This document shows positions 9,842-23,450 of a stretch of 64,000 nucleotides of DNA, in pieces. The translations under genes were made by a program, and so were the position numbers. The notes below the pieces were generated by a model. That model did no database searches. It saw only the letters and a list, made by a program, of their open reading frames with translations, and was not told the origin of the DNA. Positions within the stretch are counted from its first letter, which is position 1; each line of letters begins with the position of its first letter. Source of the stretch: Cryptomeria japonica (lineage: Eukaryota; Streptophyta; Pinopsida; Cupressales; Cupressaceae); contig NC_081408.1 in assembly GCF_030272615.1 (NCBI RefSeq), positions 306,593,950 through 306,657,949 on the forward strand. Reading direction: 5' to 3'.

Positions 9842-12800
9842 AAATCATAACATGGAATGTTAGGGGTTTGAGTGCCCCTAACAAATAGTGCATCTTAAAG
9901 CACTGCATCTCTGATTCTAAACCAGATATAATGTTAATCCAAGAAACCAAAATGAACTCCTCTAAGATAGTCCTTTTTGAGAAAAAACTAGGCATTAGAT
10001 AGCTAAATCACTCCCCTGCTACAGGGGCCTCGGGGGGCTTAGCCATCATTTGGGACTCTATATTCATCTTGTTTACACCTTTAGAGATTAAGAAAAATTG
10101 GATGGCAGGAGAAGTAGTAAGTTATAAAAATAACCTAAGATTCAAATTGATTAACATTTACGGTCCTATCCAAAATAGGGATAAGGCTAGGGTGTGGGTG
10201 GAACTAGAGTCTTTCCTCGAAAGTTTCCCAAATGATGTATGCATCATTGGGGGAGATTTCAATGCTATCACTAAGGTAGCAGACAAAAGAGGAGGTAGCA
10301 ACAAACTTCCTCTAGCGGCTATAGATTTCAATCATTGGATCAATAGGAACTCCCTGTTGGAAATCCAAACGGCAAAAAATGCCTTCACGTGGAACAACAG
10401 AAGGCTTGGTTTCTGTAACATTGTTGAGAAACTAGATAGGTTCTTTATCCATGGGGGGCTCTCGGAGCTTAACTTTACCCTAAATGCAGAACCCCTCCCT
10501 TTAGAAGGATCTGCCCATTTCCCACTCCAACTAATCTTATTATCTGACCACTCCCCTAAAAAATGTCCCTTCAAATTTGAGAGCATGTGGTTCAGAGATG
10601 ATAACTTTTTAAACTTAATTGAGAACTGGTGGAGAAGCTCTATTTTCTCTGGTTCGAAGATGTTTATTATCACAAGCAAGTTAAATCTTATCAAAAGGAA
10701 GCTCTTAGAATGGAACGGGACTAATTTTGGAAATATTTTTGATAAAAAAATCCTAATAGAAAATGATCTTAAGATTGTTAACATTGAGGTTCTTGAGAAG
10801 GGGATGGATGAACATCTCTTCCTCAAAGAAAAGGCTCTACTCTCTGAGTATGAAAAGACATTCTCAAATGAAGAGATCTTTTGGAAACAAAAATCAAGGG
10901 AGACTTGGTTGAGTGATGGGGACCGAAATACTACGTTTTTCCACAATAGTACTAAGTAGAGGTGATGGGTCAATCGAATTTCTAAAATTAAGAATTTCCA
11001 GGGTTCCATCCTGTCTGAACCAGATGATGTTGCCTCTGAGGCAGCAAGGTTTTTATGATAAAATCTTAAACAATATTGAAGGCTCCAACCTCAAAAGCCA
11101 ACTCAATATTATCAAGAATCTTCTAAAACTCATTAACGATGACCACAATAAAATCATGTCAAAGAAATTCTCCGAGGAGGAGGTTAAATCTGTCCTTATG
11201 AAGATGAATCCCTACAAGGCCCCGGGCCCGAATGGCTTCCCCAGTAGCTTTTTCCAAAAATGTTGGGGTTTAATGGGGACAGAGATCATAGATGCCTTAG
11301 AAGGTATTAGGAACTCTGGTAAGATTCTCAAAGAAATCAACAATACCTTCTTAGCTCTCATCCCCAAAAAAGAGAATCCTAAAAGCTTTAATGGCTTCAG
11401 ACCAATAGCCCTTTGCAACACTCTGTACAAACTCTTAACCAAAACCCTAGCAGCTAGACTCCAGAATATTCTCCCCATTATCATTAGTGAAGAACAAACC
11501 GGCTTCATAGCAGATAGATCAATCTATGATGGGGTTATTATAGCCCAAGAGGCCATTCATTCGGTCCAGCTCAACAAGGCCCCAAGTATGCTAGTCAAAT
11601 TAGACATAAGCAAAGCTTATGACAAAGTTGATTGGCACTTCCTATGTAAATGTTTGGAGGCCTTTGGATTTTCCAAATCCTGGATCAACCTAATCTTTGA
11701 ATGTATATCCACCCCCAAATTCTTGGTCTTTGTTAATGGTTCCCCAGAAGGTTTCTTCAGCAGCTCAAGAGGGCTCAGGCAAGGAGATCCTATGTCCCTC
11801 TTCCTCTTCATCATCATGGCTAAAGCCCTAGGTAGATCCATCTCTAAGGCCAATGGGATCCAAGGAATCCCCATTACCAGTGGCCTCCCTCCCTTTACCC
11901 ACCAGCAATTTGTTGACGACACGATGCTTTTTGGGCAGGGAAGTGTAAGGGAAGCGAGTGCCTTCAAAGGCATCCTTAATTCCTATATGCTAGCCTCGAT
12001 TCAAGAGGTGAATCTGGCCAAGTTTGTATTTTTTATGTTCAACATGGACCCCTCCTTAGGAAAAGTGATCAGCAATGTCCTGGAGATTAGTGAAGGAACT
12101 CTTCCTTGCAAATACCTAGGCATTCCCCTTGACAAGGGTAGAAGACCCTCAAAATTTTGGGACAACTTGGTGGATAAAATCAAGTCTAGGATTAACACTT
12201 GGAAAGGAAAATGGCTCTCATCTGTAGGTAGAGCAACCTTGGTTAGATTGGTCTTGTCAGCTATGCCCATTTACCAGCTCTCCTATCAACATTTATCTTC
12301 TTCTAAACTTGCAGAGCTCAACAAGCATCTTAGGACTTTCTTTTGGCAAGGTGCTAATGACAACCGTAAAATATCACTCATATCCTAGGACAAGATATGC
12401 AAACCTAAACAAGGAGGAGGAGTTGGCATTAAAAACCTTCATGACCAGGGCAAAGCCTTGGGTGCCAAGTTGGTCTGGAGGATGTTCAAAACCCCCACCT
12501 CAAATAAGCTCGCTTACTGCACCACAAATACCTTAATGGAGGGAATCCTATCCAAATATTCAGAGAAACCAACCCTCCCAGAGGGTCCTGCCTATGGAAT
12601 TTTATGTTAGACTGCAGGAGGATTATCTCTGACAGACTTACTTGGAAGCTAGGGTCCAGTTGGATAAAGCTCTTTTTTGGTCTGATTCATGGGGTGGATA
12701 TAAGGATATTGATAATATCCATGACTTTGGTGCTACTCATATCCTTCTTGAATCTCATAAAGGACCCCTATTAAACAACTATATCTCCCCTTCAAAGGAT

Positions 12801-14030
12801 GGGGCTGGTTGGCAGTGTATCCAGAAGAAAGATGAGCATATCCCAGTAAGGGATAAACAAAAACTTATGGCAATTCTTAAATCAAGGAACAATGCCTTAG
12901 GTCAAAATGAGGACAAGCTCATCTGGGATGGCTCCCTAAGAGGAGAATACAACTCCAAGGATGGGTACTCTCTCATCTCCAAATTGTTTATAAGACCTAT
13001 GACTGAGCTTCCCTTGAAACTTTGTTGGGATAAATATTGTCTGTCTAAGGTAGGTATCTTCTCTTGGCTTGCGGTTTAAAACAAGCTCCTAACTGTGGAC
13101 AAATTTAGAAGAATGGGGTATGAGGGCCCTAGTAGATGTCCTCTTTGTGAGGTAGATGAGGAAGACACCAAACATATCTTCCTTAATTGTCCCTTTGCTC
13201 ACAAATGTTGGATATGGTTCACCAACAAACTTGAATGGTCTACAGCCTTCCCCCACACCATCTTTGGAATGCTCAAGGCATGGCCTCTCCTCAAGTGTGG
13301 TTGTCTCTTTAAAGGTTTATGGATAGCTCTTCCTTCTTCCATTATGTGGGAACTATGGAAGGAGAGAAATAGACGTCTCTTTAAGAATGAAAAACTAGAG
13401 GTGCCCAGAATCATTAACAGAATAGAGTCAGCTATCACTGAGCTCATGAACAATTGACTTTCATCAAGCACATTGAAGAATGCCTCTATCACTTACTGGG
13501 ATGAAAAGATGAAAAAATGTTGGGAAGGCTTATCCTTTCCTCCCTTTGTAGGTGATGGTCCTATTGCAAGTCTTCGATCAAGGGATGCATGCAGATGGTA
13601 GCCCCCAGGCAAAGGTTGGATGAAGCTAAACTTTGATGGGGCATCCCATGGTAACCCAGGGAAAGCAGGGATAGGATGTGTTGTTCATAATTGGGAAGGC
13701 AAGGAACTAGCAACCCTTGCCTCTCCGGTTGGCATCAACACCAACAATTGGGCAGAACTTATGGCCCTGGTGGAGGGTCTGCATTTATGCAGGAAACTAG
13801 GAGTTAAGAACTTAGAAATTGAAGGAGATTTGGCTATAATTGTCAATGCTCTAAGGAAAGGTAGTATGCCTAATTGGAGACTAAATACTTTTCTATCAAA
13901 ATTTCTTAACTTGTGCAGAGATTTTGATAGGTTCATAGTCAATCATATTTATAGGGAGGGCAATAAAAGAGTGGATGAGTTGGCCAACTTGGGAGCCGAT
14001 GGCATCAATCTTCTGTCTATGCCACCTTAA
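9838..14030 (+). pseudogene. LINE ORF2: endonuclease, RT, zf-RVT, RNase H
   Basis: Domains in order: AP-type endonuclease (MKIITWNVRGL at 9838; IQETK; GGDFNA near 10250; SDHSP near 10543), reverse transcriptase (about 11160-12390; GLRQGDP near 11770; QFVDDTMLFG near 11905, where most LINEs have FADD), zf-RVT (about 12900-13250; CPLC then HIFLNCPFA) and RNase H (13620-14030; LNFDGASHGNPG, AELMAL, YREGNKRVDELAN). Known function: nicking the target, priming and copying LINE RNA. The frame is broken by TAG near 9886 and 10000, TAG and TGA near 10957-10965, a frameshift near 11050, TAG at 12386, another frame break near 12600, TAA at 13077, TGA at 13455 and TAG near 13600. Many of these equal single changes of TGG or CAG/CAA codons. 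The copy is non-functional but every domain is still recognisable. Confidence 0.9.
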
Positions 14031-14382
14031 GGCAACCCCCTCTTTTGTTTTCATGTCCTAAGTGGTCGTTAACATGTTTCTCCTTTCATCCCCTTAGGTT
14101 TCTCTTGCCCAGACTCTATTTTAACCCCCTTATTTATTCCTCTTCCTGCCCCCTGTATTTACATATAGATACTCAGACAAACATTCAGCTTAAATATACC
14201 CATATATATGTTCTCCCAGACTTTAACTCAGGTAGTTAGGCTCAATACATGGTCGGATATAATCATTAAAAAACAAATCTCAATCATATATTTTTATTCC
14301 TCTCCTTCATACCCATTTAGTCTTCCATCCTTTAGCCCAAGGAGAGGCCCCTCATCTAATATTTATATATGTGGGAACTTTC

Positions 14383-14579
14383 ATATATATGTATACATAT
14401 ATATATATGTACATATATATGTATACATATATATATATATGTACATATATATGTATACATATATATATATATGTATACATATATATATATATATGTATAC
14501 ATATATATATATATGTATACATATATATATATATATGTATACATATATATATATATGTATACATATATATATATATATA
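14383..14579. repeat. Microsatellite (TA)n with ATGTATACAT higher-order unit
   Basis: The tract is not a simple TA run. A palindromic ATGTATACAT is followed by 10-14 bases of TA, and the block repeats about seven times, with GTACAT variants at the left. It reads open in several frames on both strands, which gives meaningless YIYI-type peptides. Confidence 0.95.
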
Positions 14580-14749
14580 GAATAATTAGTCTCTTGAAGT
14601 TTACTGATCTTTCATCCTTGAATATCGGCTTAAATCCTTTTTTATCCATCTCTTCATTTATCTGAAGGTATATATGCCCTTTCTCATTTTCATAATTTCT
14701 TAGAGCCATACACTTTGGTGGCATCAATTTATCTTCCTTTAAAATGTCA

Positions 14750-15660
14750 TGTTTCATCGATGTTACCTTTGTTTCGATGAAACCATTGTTATCGTCAATG
14801 AGCCTTGTGGTTTCATCGATCTCCTCATTTTCATCGAAATCTTTACCTTATGTGTTCTTGTTGATGTAATGCTCCTTCGGTTCATTAAAACCCTATTTTT
14901 GATAGGAATCCTTTTGTCGCTGCCGTTCACAACCGTCTTATCAATCTTTAAGTTTATCGATAATGGTTCCTCATTATTCGTCTTTTGCATTGGCATCAAT
15001 GAAATTCCTTATGTTGGTGAAAGAAGAATATCTTCCTTCGACCTTTTTTTTTTACCGATGGCATGTTATCGATGAAAATCTCTTATGTTTTATCAACCTT
15101 TTGTCTTTCGATGAAATTGTCACTATCGGCCAATAACTTTAGTATCTCTTCGACAACCTTCTTTTCTCAAAAATTCCTATCGATGAAACCTTCCTTAGTT
15201 TCTTCGATCTCATCATTTCTGTAGAACTATCTTCTTCGGTGAATTATTTACATGTCCTACCGATACCGTAGTTTCTTCAGCAACCTTGCTTCATTGATGA
15301 AATCTCCTTTGGTTTCTTCGATATACCTTCTATTGATGAAAAATAATGCTTTTGATAAGTCCCTTTTGAAGTTCATCGAGGCCCAAGTCTGAATCTTATC
15401 AATGAAACATCGATAGGTTTCTTTGATACAACAGGTGTACCATTTCGGTCAAACTAGACATTTCGGTGAGAGGTTAGTGTGTATATCCCATGGCTTTGGT
15501 TTGGGCGATAACTTTTAGGATTTTGATGTCGGTGGAAGTTTCAAGGGTTCTATCAAAATTCTTAAGGGCATGCTTGATTTATTTTTTTTTTAGAAAACTT
15601 TCGTAGCTTTAATTAAAACCATGGAATTCTATTGATTTAAATTCGATGCTCAACACCACC
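14750..15660. repeat. TCGATGAAA-rich degenerate repeat, block 1
   Basis: Variants of TCGATGAAA, and of its complement TTTCATCGA, recur every few tens of bases between runs of T and C. The segment near 15343-15430 (GATAAGTCCCTTTTGAAGTTCATCG) is clearly related to 17803-17900. A short telomere-like run (CCTAACCCTAACTCTAACC) lies at the right edge near 15674. Confidence 0.7.
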
Positions 15661-16005
15661 CCTAACCATAATCCTAACCCTAACTCTAACCAATATTTAA
15701 ACCTTGGCCCTGATATTATACACTTAATAACTATAAAATAATATTACAATTTCAAAATAAGAATATAATAGTATTATACTTATCATATGGCACTCTATTA
15801 ATATTATATTACTAATAATACTACAAAAATAATATTATAACTAAACATAATTTAAAATAATAATACAATACATTTCAAATATTTCAAATTTATATTAAGA
15901 ATATTATTTTCAATAAATTATAAAATAATATCATAATAATCACAACAATATAAATTAATAATAATAGGTTTCAGTTTTATAACTAGATATCTAGTTATAT
16001 TTATT

Positions 16006-16138
<133 letters not shown>

Positions 16139-16533
16139 TTTCTTCTTCTTTTATTTATACTTATTTATATTTACATTTATATACTTATATATATTTATAT
16201 AACCATTTTCATTCTCTTATTTAGATTTATCCATCTCAGACTCAGATGTTTAAGTATTTCCTCCTTATATTTGATCACTCCTAAATCTAGCTTTTTTAGT
16301 CTTGCAGCTCTGCTAGGATAAGCTTTAAGACTAGAAGGAGGCAATACCATACATTAATGAGCATAGGTATATAAACGTCCTGGCATATCTCACTCCCGGA
16401 TATATGTGATCATGGATATATAAGTATTATTATTTATGTAGATATTGCCTTCTTTTAGGACTAACACTTACCTAGCTATCCTCATCTCTATGATCGGCCC
16501 CAGCCACCTTCAGGCTTTCTAGGCCTTCCATGG

Positions 16534-16757
<224 letters not shown>

Positions 16758-17039
16758 TATATTTATCATCATTCACAATATATTAGGATTTTGTTCAGAC
16801 TCGCATCTATATAATCATATTCATATATAGTTTCCTATTTTCCTGCCTGTTCTCTCAGTTTTAAGTTAAATCAGTCTCAAATGCATATGTCAATTTTCCT
16901 CTTTCTTCCCAGTAATCTCCAACATCATATTATTAGATTAAGGGTCGACCTGATAAAATTTTATCTCACTTAAATCTTTCCCATGACACTCAATTAGGGC
17001 CTGGAAGGCTCTCGAACCATATTCTTTAAGATGGTAGCC

Positions 17040-18070
17040 TAGGTATTTTCTCCCTTCATTGAAATGCTATATTCGGTCACTATGGTTGTCTCTTCACCGA
17101 TACCTATCTGATATCCATCAGGTTTTTATGTCGAAGAAACCTTGGGCTTCGATGACCTCCTTTATTTTTCTACCAAAATACCTCTTCCATCGATATCACT
17201 ATGCCCCGTCGATGAATGGATCTATTGTCTCACCGAAGCCTTTCTTTATCCTCTCTTGTGATCTTCCACCAATAAAGTTATATTGGCAAAACAACGCATA
17301 TCAGAGACATGCCTTTTATCCTCCTCGAAACCTATTTCCTCATCAATATATATCTGATATCCATCGGGTTTCATGTCGAAGAAACCTTAGGCTTCGGTAA
17401 CTTCCTTTATCCTTCCATCAAAACACTTTTTCTATCGACATCACTACACTCCTTCAATGAATTGGGTCTATTGTTTCATCGAGGACATCTTTCTTTTGAT
17501 GATTTGCTTCCACTATCATCTTTCATCAATGAGCTCATTAGTAATCTTCCTCGATAAAGTTTCATCAGTAAAACCACACATATCGGTAACATGTCTTTTA
17601 GCCTCCTCGAAACTCATATCCTTATCAATATCTTTTATCGATGTAGCTTCCTTCAGTTTGATCGATAGCATTCCTTCAATAAGAACGCTTCTTTCGATAA
17701 GTTTCCTTCATGTTGCGCCGATGGTATTATTTCCTCGAAAGCCTTTTCCCGTCGATGAAAACCGTCTCTACTTTCTTCGATATCCTCTTTTGGTGGAATC
17801 ATTACTTTCGATGAGTCCCTTTTAGAGTTCATCGGTGTTCCCTTTCCTTAGATACCCTTTTTATATCGATGAGACATCATTGGGTCTCAACGATACTATT
17901 TGAATTTTGGGTATTTCGATAGATTGCTATTAGACCTGTTCGATAACTTATGGGTTATTACGGTATCGATGAAAATGATGATTTCTTCCAAAGATAGATG
18001 GCTTCTATGATTTAATTTCTCAAATCAAGATATTTTACTTAATTCAGATTTGATGCTCAGCAGTGGCTCT
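17040..18070. repeat. TCGATGAAA-rich degenerate repeat, block 2
   Basis: This has the same vocabulary as block 1. It also contains an internal tandem repeat with an offset of about 246 bp: GATATCCATCAGGTTT at 17110 against GATATCCATCGGGTTT at 17356, with similarity over at least 120 bp on each side (GTCGAAGAAACCTTGGGCTTCG and its variant). No coding function is apparent. Confidence 0.7.
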
Positions 18071-18696
18071 GACTCGGGATGGGGGTATGCTACGGATATG
18101 GCCTGGAATATTTATGGAATTTGCCTCGTTAATATTTATTGAGTTTATGCTCTTCGATGGATAATCACTCTTGCATTATGTTTTTGGAGATTTTTTGAGA
18201 CTAATATTTTGAGTTGTGTATCCTAACAGGGTGACCATCCAGGCAGGTATGATATATTGTATAAGTTGCCCTGTTCGCTTTTCCTTTTCCTAACATTCTG
18301 GTGAGAGATTTTCTCAAGATTTTGTGCAGCATAAGGAGCAAAGCATGCTTAACCCTGTGTTTCAGGAATAGCAAGAACTTTCACCCACAAATGGTAGCAT
18401 CACCCCAAGAGATGGGCAATCTGTTGCTCAAATTTACACAGAGGATTTCTACATACAATCTTCATTATTTTGGACAAGTTCCCTTTGTGATCTTGTATCT
18501 CCATTTTGTATCGCATTCTTAATTTTTTCTGATCCTTGAGGGATCTAGGCTACACCGGAGGTTTTCTTCCCTCCATTCTTTCCTACCGGTGCCCACACCG
18601 AATGGAGGTGTAAATGTAAATCTATCTATTTTTTAAATTAATGAAATTCTTTGGCCTCGGCCTTTTATCGATCCAAAAAAAAAAATTGTAACTTTT

Positions 18697-19080
18697 GATT
18701 TGGAAAAATATAATATGAATTAAAAGTGCACCGTAAGTAAAATATTATACAATAATTATATTATATATTAATATTATAATATTATTATTGGTGCATATAT
18801 TATATTAGTATATTAAATTATTTTAAATAGAGTATATTATTTTATTATAACATTATATATTTTATTAATATAATATATTGCTATATTATATTTTAGCATT
18901 ATTTTTATTTTTAGTTTAATTATACATTAAACATATTTAGGTGAAAAAAATATTAAAAACACTAATACTATAATAATAATATATTACTATTGCATGTTGT
19001 TAATTATTATTATATTAAATAATATTACAATTTTACTAGCATATTATAGTATATTGGTTTTTATATTAAATATAAGAAAA
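18697..19080. other. AT-rich spacer between two LINEs
   Basis: The region consists almost wholly of A and T, with TATTATAATATT-like strings. I see no gene, terminal repeat or A-tail. The 3' end of the next LINE (minus strand) probably falls near its right edge, but it has no clear A-run. Confidence 0.5.
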
Positions 19081-19519
19081 ACACATTATGAAAGGATGAA
19101 GATATCAATTATATGTAGCTCATATCCCTGAGTGACCACATAGTATATCCATCGAGTATCTATAAATAGTCAGTAGTAGACAACAAGTGTCCAACGAACA
19201 TATACATCAAAAAATTACAGTACAAGATAATAGATGCCTATTTATATATGATTTCTCCATCTAGAGAACCATCATCTCCCATAGGCTCAATCCACGATGT
19301 CCATCCCTATGTGCCCGCATTCCACATCAGCACCTTGCCCCATAAAATTGGGTCCACATATGGATGTATGACCTACTCAACAGCTAGAATGTTCTAGTTA
19401 TGGGGTGGTTCATTCATCTTTTTTTGGTGATTAAGACCTCTGATGAAGTCATTTAAACCAAATTCAAATGGAGATCTTTCTTTAGAGATTTTGGTCCAAG
19501 TAAACCCATGTGAGATTTA

Positions 19520-22500
19520 TCAGCAAAAAACTATAACGCAACCATCCTGAATCAGTCTCTCAAATTTCCTTCTAGCAAGCCAAAAGGCTATTGTAACTTG
19601 CAAATCAACATCATAAAAAATGAGTCTCCTGAGAGACTCAGTAAGGAATCTATCTCTACCACTGAACACACTATCATTCCTAAATTTCCAAATATACCAT
19701 AGAAATTCGACCAAAAAATATTAATATCTTTCCTAATGCCATGAATATAACCAAAAATGATCTCTTGAATAAAGATGTTATCACAAATGCATAACCCAAA
19801 CATGTTCCATACTTCCTTAGCAAAGAGGCATTCCAGGAAAATGTTCTTAGCAAACTCTGGAAGTTTACAGAGGGTGCAAATGGAAGGTCCACCATTAGGA
19901 TTTCTTGTAGGGGGTTTATGCAAATCTAGACCAGAAAATATTAAAGAGTTTACCCCAAAAGGAATCACACTGGTTCAAGTTCCAATAGGAAGTGGCGTGC
20001 TCTAAAATAGATCCATTATCTGCAAGCAATCTATACATGGTTTTGGCTTTAGTATCTGTCAAAATAGTCCCATTAGGCCACTTAAAAGAAAGAAACCTTG
20101 ACATATCCACAACACATGGTTTGGGGAAAGAAAGGGAGGAACAAGCATTATATAGGATAGTGAAATTTTTCCATTGTGAAATGGGAATATCAAATTTCAA
20201 CATCACATCAACCCAACTAGTTGGGAAACCATCCTTGATTATATCTGCAAAGTTCACCAATCCTTTGGAGGCCCATGCCTTGGCAAAACACCCCTAGAGA
20301 AGTGCTAGTGGCTTATTATTATGTTTAAGGTTCCACCAAATTGACCTCTCTCCTCACACCTCCTTATCATCCCAAATGATGTCATTATTCAGTACAAACT
20401 TCCTAACAATATCCCATCCTTTCTAAATGGATTTCAAGATCGTCGAACCTGCAGGCTTAATATCAAATTTCCCTACAATGATATCATTAAGTGATAGGCC
20501 CTTCCATTTAGTGCTTTTCTTAGGCACAAATTTAGCAATATTGTGTCTGATTAAAACCTTCCATGGTTCATTCCCTTGTAAGGCCTTACAAATCCATTTA
20601 GCCACAAGTGAGATTCGATGCAGTCTTAAATCCTTCAAACCAAGACCTCCCTTTTCTTTACTCACTATGCACCATTTCCATTTCATGGCATGCCATTTCT
20701 TTCCTCCTTTTCCATCAGACCAAAAGAAACCCCTAATTAATCTCAAGATATAATCAAACTGATAGTTATTGAAGAGCCATGCATATGAGTAGTAGATATT
20801 ATAGGAAGATAGAACTTTCTGACGCACCTGTACTCTTCCTGCCATAGATAGGAAATGCCTATTCCATTTTCTTAGTTTATTATCAATTTTGCCCTTTATC
20901 CATTCCCACATACCTTTCAAATCTAGCAAAATAACAAAGGGAATTCCAAGATATCAAACCTGCAAACTACCCCCCCCCCCCCCACTAAAGAGAATACTTG
21001 TTGAACCATAAGAGAGGCTTAGGTTCCTAGCTCAACATGATATATTTAGAAAGAGAGATTCTGCTACCCGAAGCTTCACAAAATACATTTAATTTTTCCA
21101 TCAAGGTATCTATATTTCCTTCAGAGCATTCTGCCGGGATGGTTGTATCGTCTGCAAATTGAACATAAGATATGTCATCCCCATTAGGCAGAGTAAGTCC
21201 CTTCACCCCAGGGGAAATACTACAGTCTCTCAGCAAATAATACAATGCATCTACAACAATGACAAAGATAGCAAGTGTTATTGGGAAACCCTGCTTGATA
21301 GACCTAGAGAGATTAAAGTCTTTGGATCTACATCCATTTCCATCAACACAAAGCCCTCGCATCCTTCAATAAGGTCTTTACCATCTGACAATAGAATTTA
21401 GGGAATCCCATACCCTCTAGATCATCATGTGCACAAAACTCCATTCTATCCTATCATATGCCTTTTCAAAATCCAATAGGAGCATATAGGTCTCCTACTT
21501 AGACTCCTTCACCCAATTCATGACTTCTTCGCAGGTAAGCAAATTGTCAAGAATATAACTACCTTTCACAAACCCAGTTTGGGTGGAATTGATCACCTTC
21601 AGTAGTATTCCTTCCACTATCTTAGCCAATACCTTCACCAAAATCTTGTAGGACACACTAAGCAACGTGATAGGCCTCCAATTCTTAATCAGGGTTTTGT
21701 TACCTTATTTGGGGATTAACTTTATGAGACCTCTGTTAATTTCACCCCCTAGTGAGCCTTTGTCAAAAGCTTCTTTATATACCAAAAATAGGTCTTGGTC
21801 AATCTAATCAATTCACTCTTTATAGAATTTGGCAGGGATACCGTTTGGGCTAGGTGCTTTGTCATTACTTAGTTCTAAGATAGCCTTGTTGATTTCTGCA
21901 ATTGAGATCTCTTTCTCCAGCATTCAACATCTTCTTTGTTGACTTTCTTTGGGATAATCCCTTGAATTTTGTCTCTTGCTCTCAATTTTTGCTTATTATT
22001 GTCTTCAGAGGTGAAAAGTTGTTGGTAGAAGCATTCAAAGGCCTTTAATATCTCTGATTGATCAGATATTGAAACCTCATCCTCCCATATACTATCAATA
22101 CTGACCTTTGATTCTTTATTTTTGAGAAGTTGGAAGAAATACTTGGACCCTCTATCACCCAGCTCCAACCAATTAATTTGGGCTCTAGTTTTGGCTCCCT
22201 AGATTATCACATTATGTATCATTCTCAAAGCTCCCTTAGCAAGCCACAAGGCCTACATTGTATCAATGTTAGTGGGATTGTTTTGTATATCTTCTTCCAC
22301 TTTCAACAACGTCAAATGGGCTTCAGATTCCATCCTTCTAAAGTCTTTGGCTCTATTTTTACCCATAGCCTAAAAGAGGTTCAAGTCCAACTATGAATAA
22401 ACTCATTCTAGATGTCAATGTAGCTATCTTGTTTCACAATTTGCATATTAAAGTGTCTAATAATGCAAATTGCCTGCATGATATCTTCATCCTATTGCAG

Positions 22501-23301
22501 AGGGGTATTGAGAGCAAATGCATTCTTCAGAGAACTTGGTCTCAGGGGAAGATCCTTATATAAGATACCAATAGATATGGGGTGGTGATCCAAGAGATTA
22601 TAGGGAGTAACTCTCATCAAGGCCCCATCAGAGTCCTTTTTGGCCCTGAAAAACTCCACATTGTGATAGAATCTATCTAATCTACAATAGATCCTTTTGA
22701 TTCCTTGCTAGGAGTTACACCACGTGTACCAGACCCCTTTAAAGTCTTTCTTACCTTCTGCCAAGGGATCCATGAGTCTAATCTTGTTCAATATTCTATT
22801 CCAAAAAAACCTCTCATCTCCTTTCCACTCAAATTTCTTACCTCCATATTTGTCTTGCTAGCTATCTATCATATTGAAATCGCCCCCCATGATCCATAGA
22901 ATATCATCAATTTGATAAATCCATTTCCAAAGTTCTGTTCTTTCCTTGTACTTATTTGGAGCATATATGGAACCAACCCCAAACTCAAGATCTTCATGCT
23001 TTAGAATTACTCAGACCATCCTATTGCATGGTGAGCACCCCCATCGAACAACACATTTGTTCCACATGTTGCTTAGCAGGATGTTCGCACCTCCTTTTCC
23101 TTTCTCATGTTTAGTTAAAAAGTAATTAGTGTCCCTCCAAATGCATTTCAAGTTTATATCGAAACAAAATCCCACAACTTTCAATTCCTATAGAAGCAGA
23201 ATGTCCACATCCTTCCTATATTTCAAAAACCTTTTCACAACATATTTCCTGTCTGGAGATTCCAAATTCCTAATATTCTAAGAACAAAGATTTAATTTCA
23301 T
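19520..23301 (-). pseudogene. LINE ORF2: endonuclease, RT, zf-RVT
   Basis: The frame begins MKLNLCS at 23301, followed by endonuclease landmarks (SIYAPNK, and GGDFNM near 22880). RT landmarks follow: APSPNGIP near 21850, LLDFEKAYDR near 21460, and QFADDTT at 21141-21160 with the catalytic FADD intact. The zf-RVT segment (CTLC then NIFLECLFAKEVW, 19780-19880) has lost the usual His before IFL. Many stops and shifts break the frame, and surviving open pieces are 65-170 codons. A C-homopolymer at 20970-20983 falls in the coding part and may be a slippage or assembly artefact. Function in an intact copy: target-primed reverse transcription. Confidence 0.85.
20970..20983. repeat. Poly-C tract
   Basis: A run of about 14 C (G on the LINE coding strand) lies within the RT to zf-RVT part of the second LINE. 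It breaks the reading frame and is a likely site of length error. Confidence 0.85.
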
Positions 23302-23450
23302 TGGAACCTATGGGACTATTTCCATTGGGGCCCTAAAGTTGTTATAGCATTTGGGAAACCTTCTTTTTGGGACTTTCTTCTCTCAATTAGAAATGGAAGA
23401 TCCAATGTGTCTTCCTCTCTTCCTTTTAAATTCAAATATTTGGTCTTCTT

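Noticed and set aside
14208-14757. Several long open frames on both strands rich in YIYI or IYMYTY peptides
   Set aside because: They are translations of the TA/TATG microsatellite, open in many frames at once, with no start context or domain.
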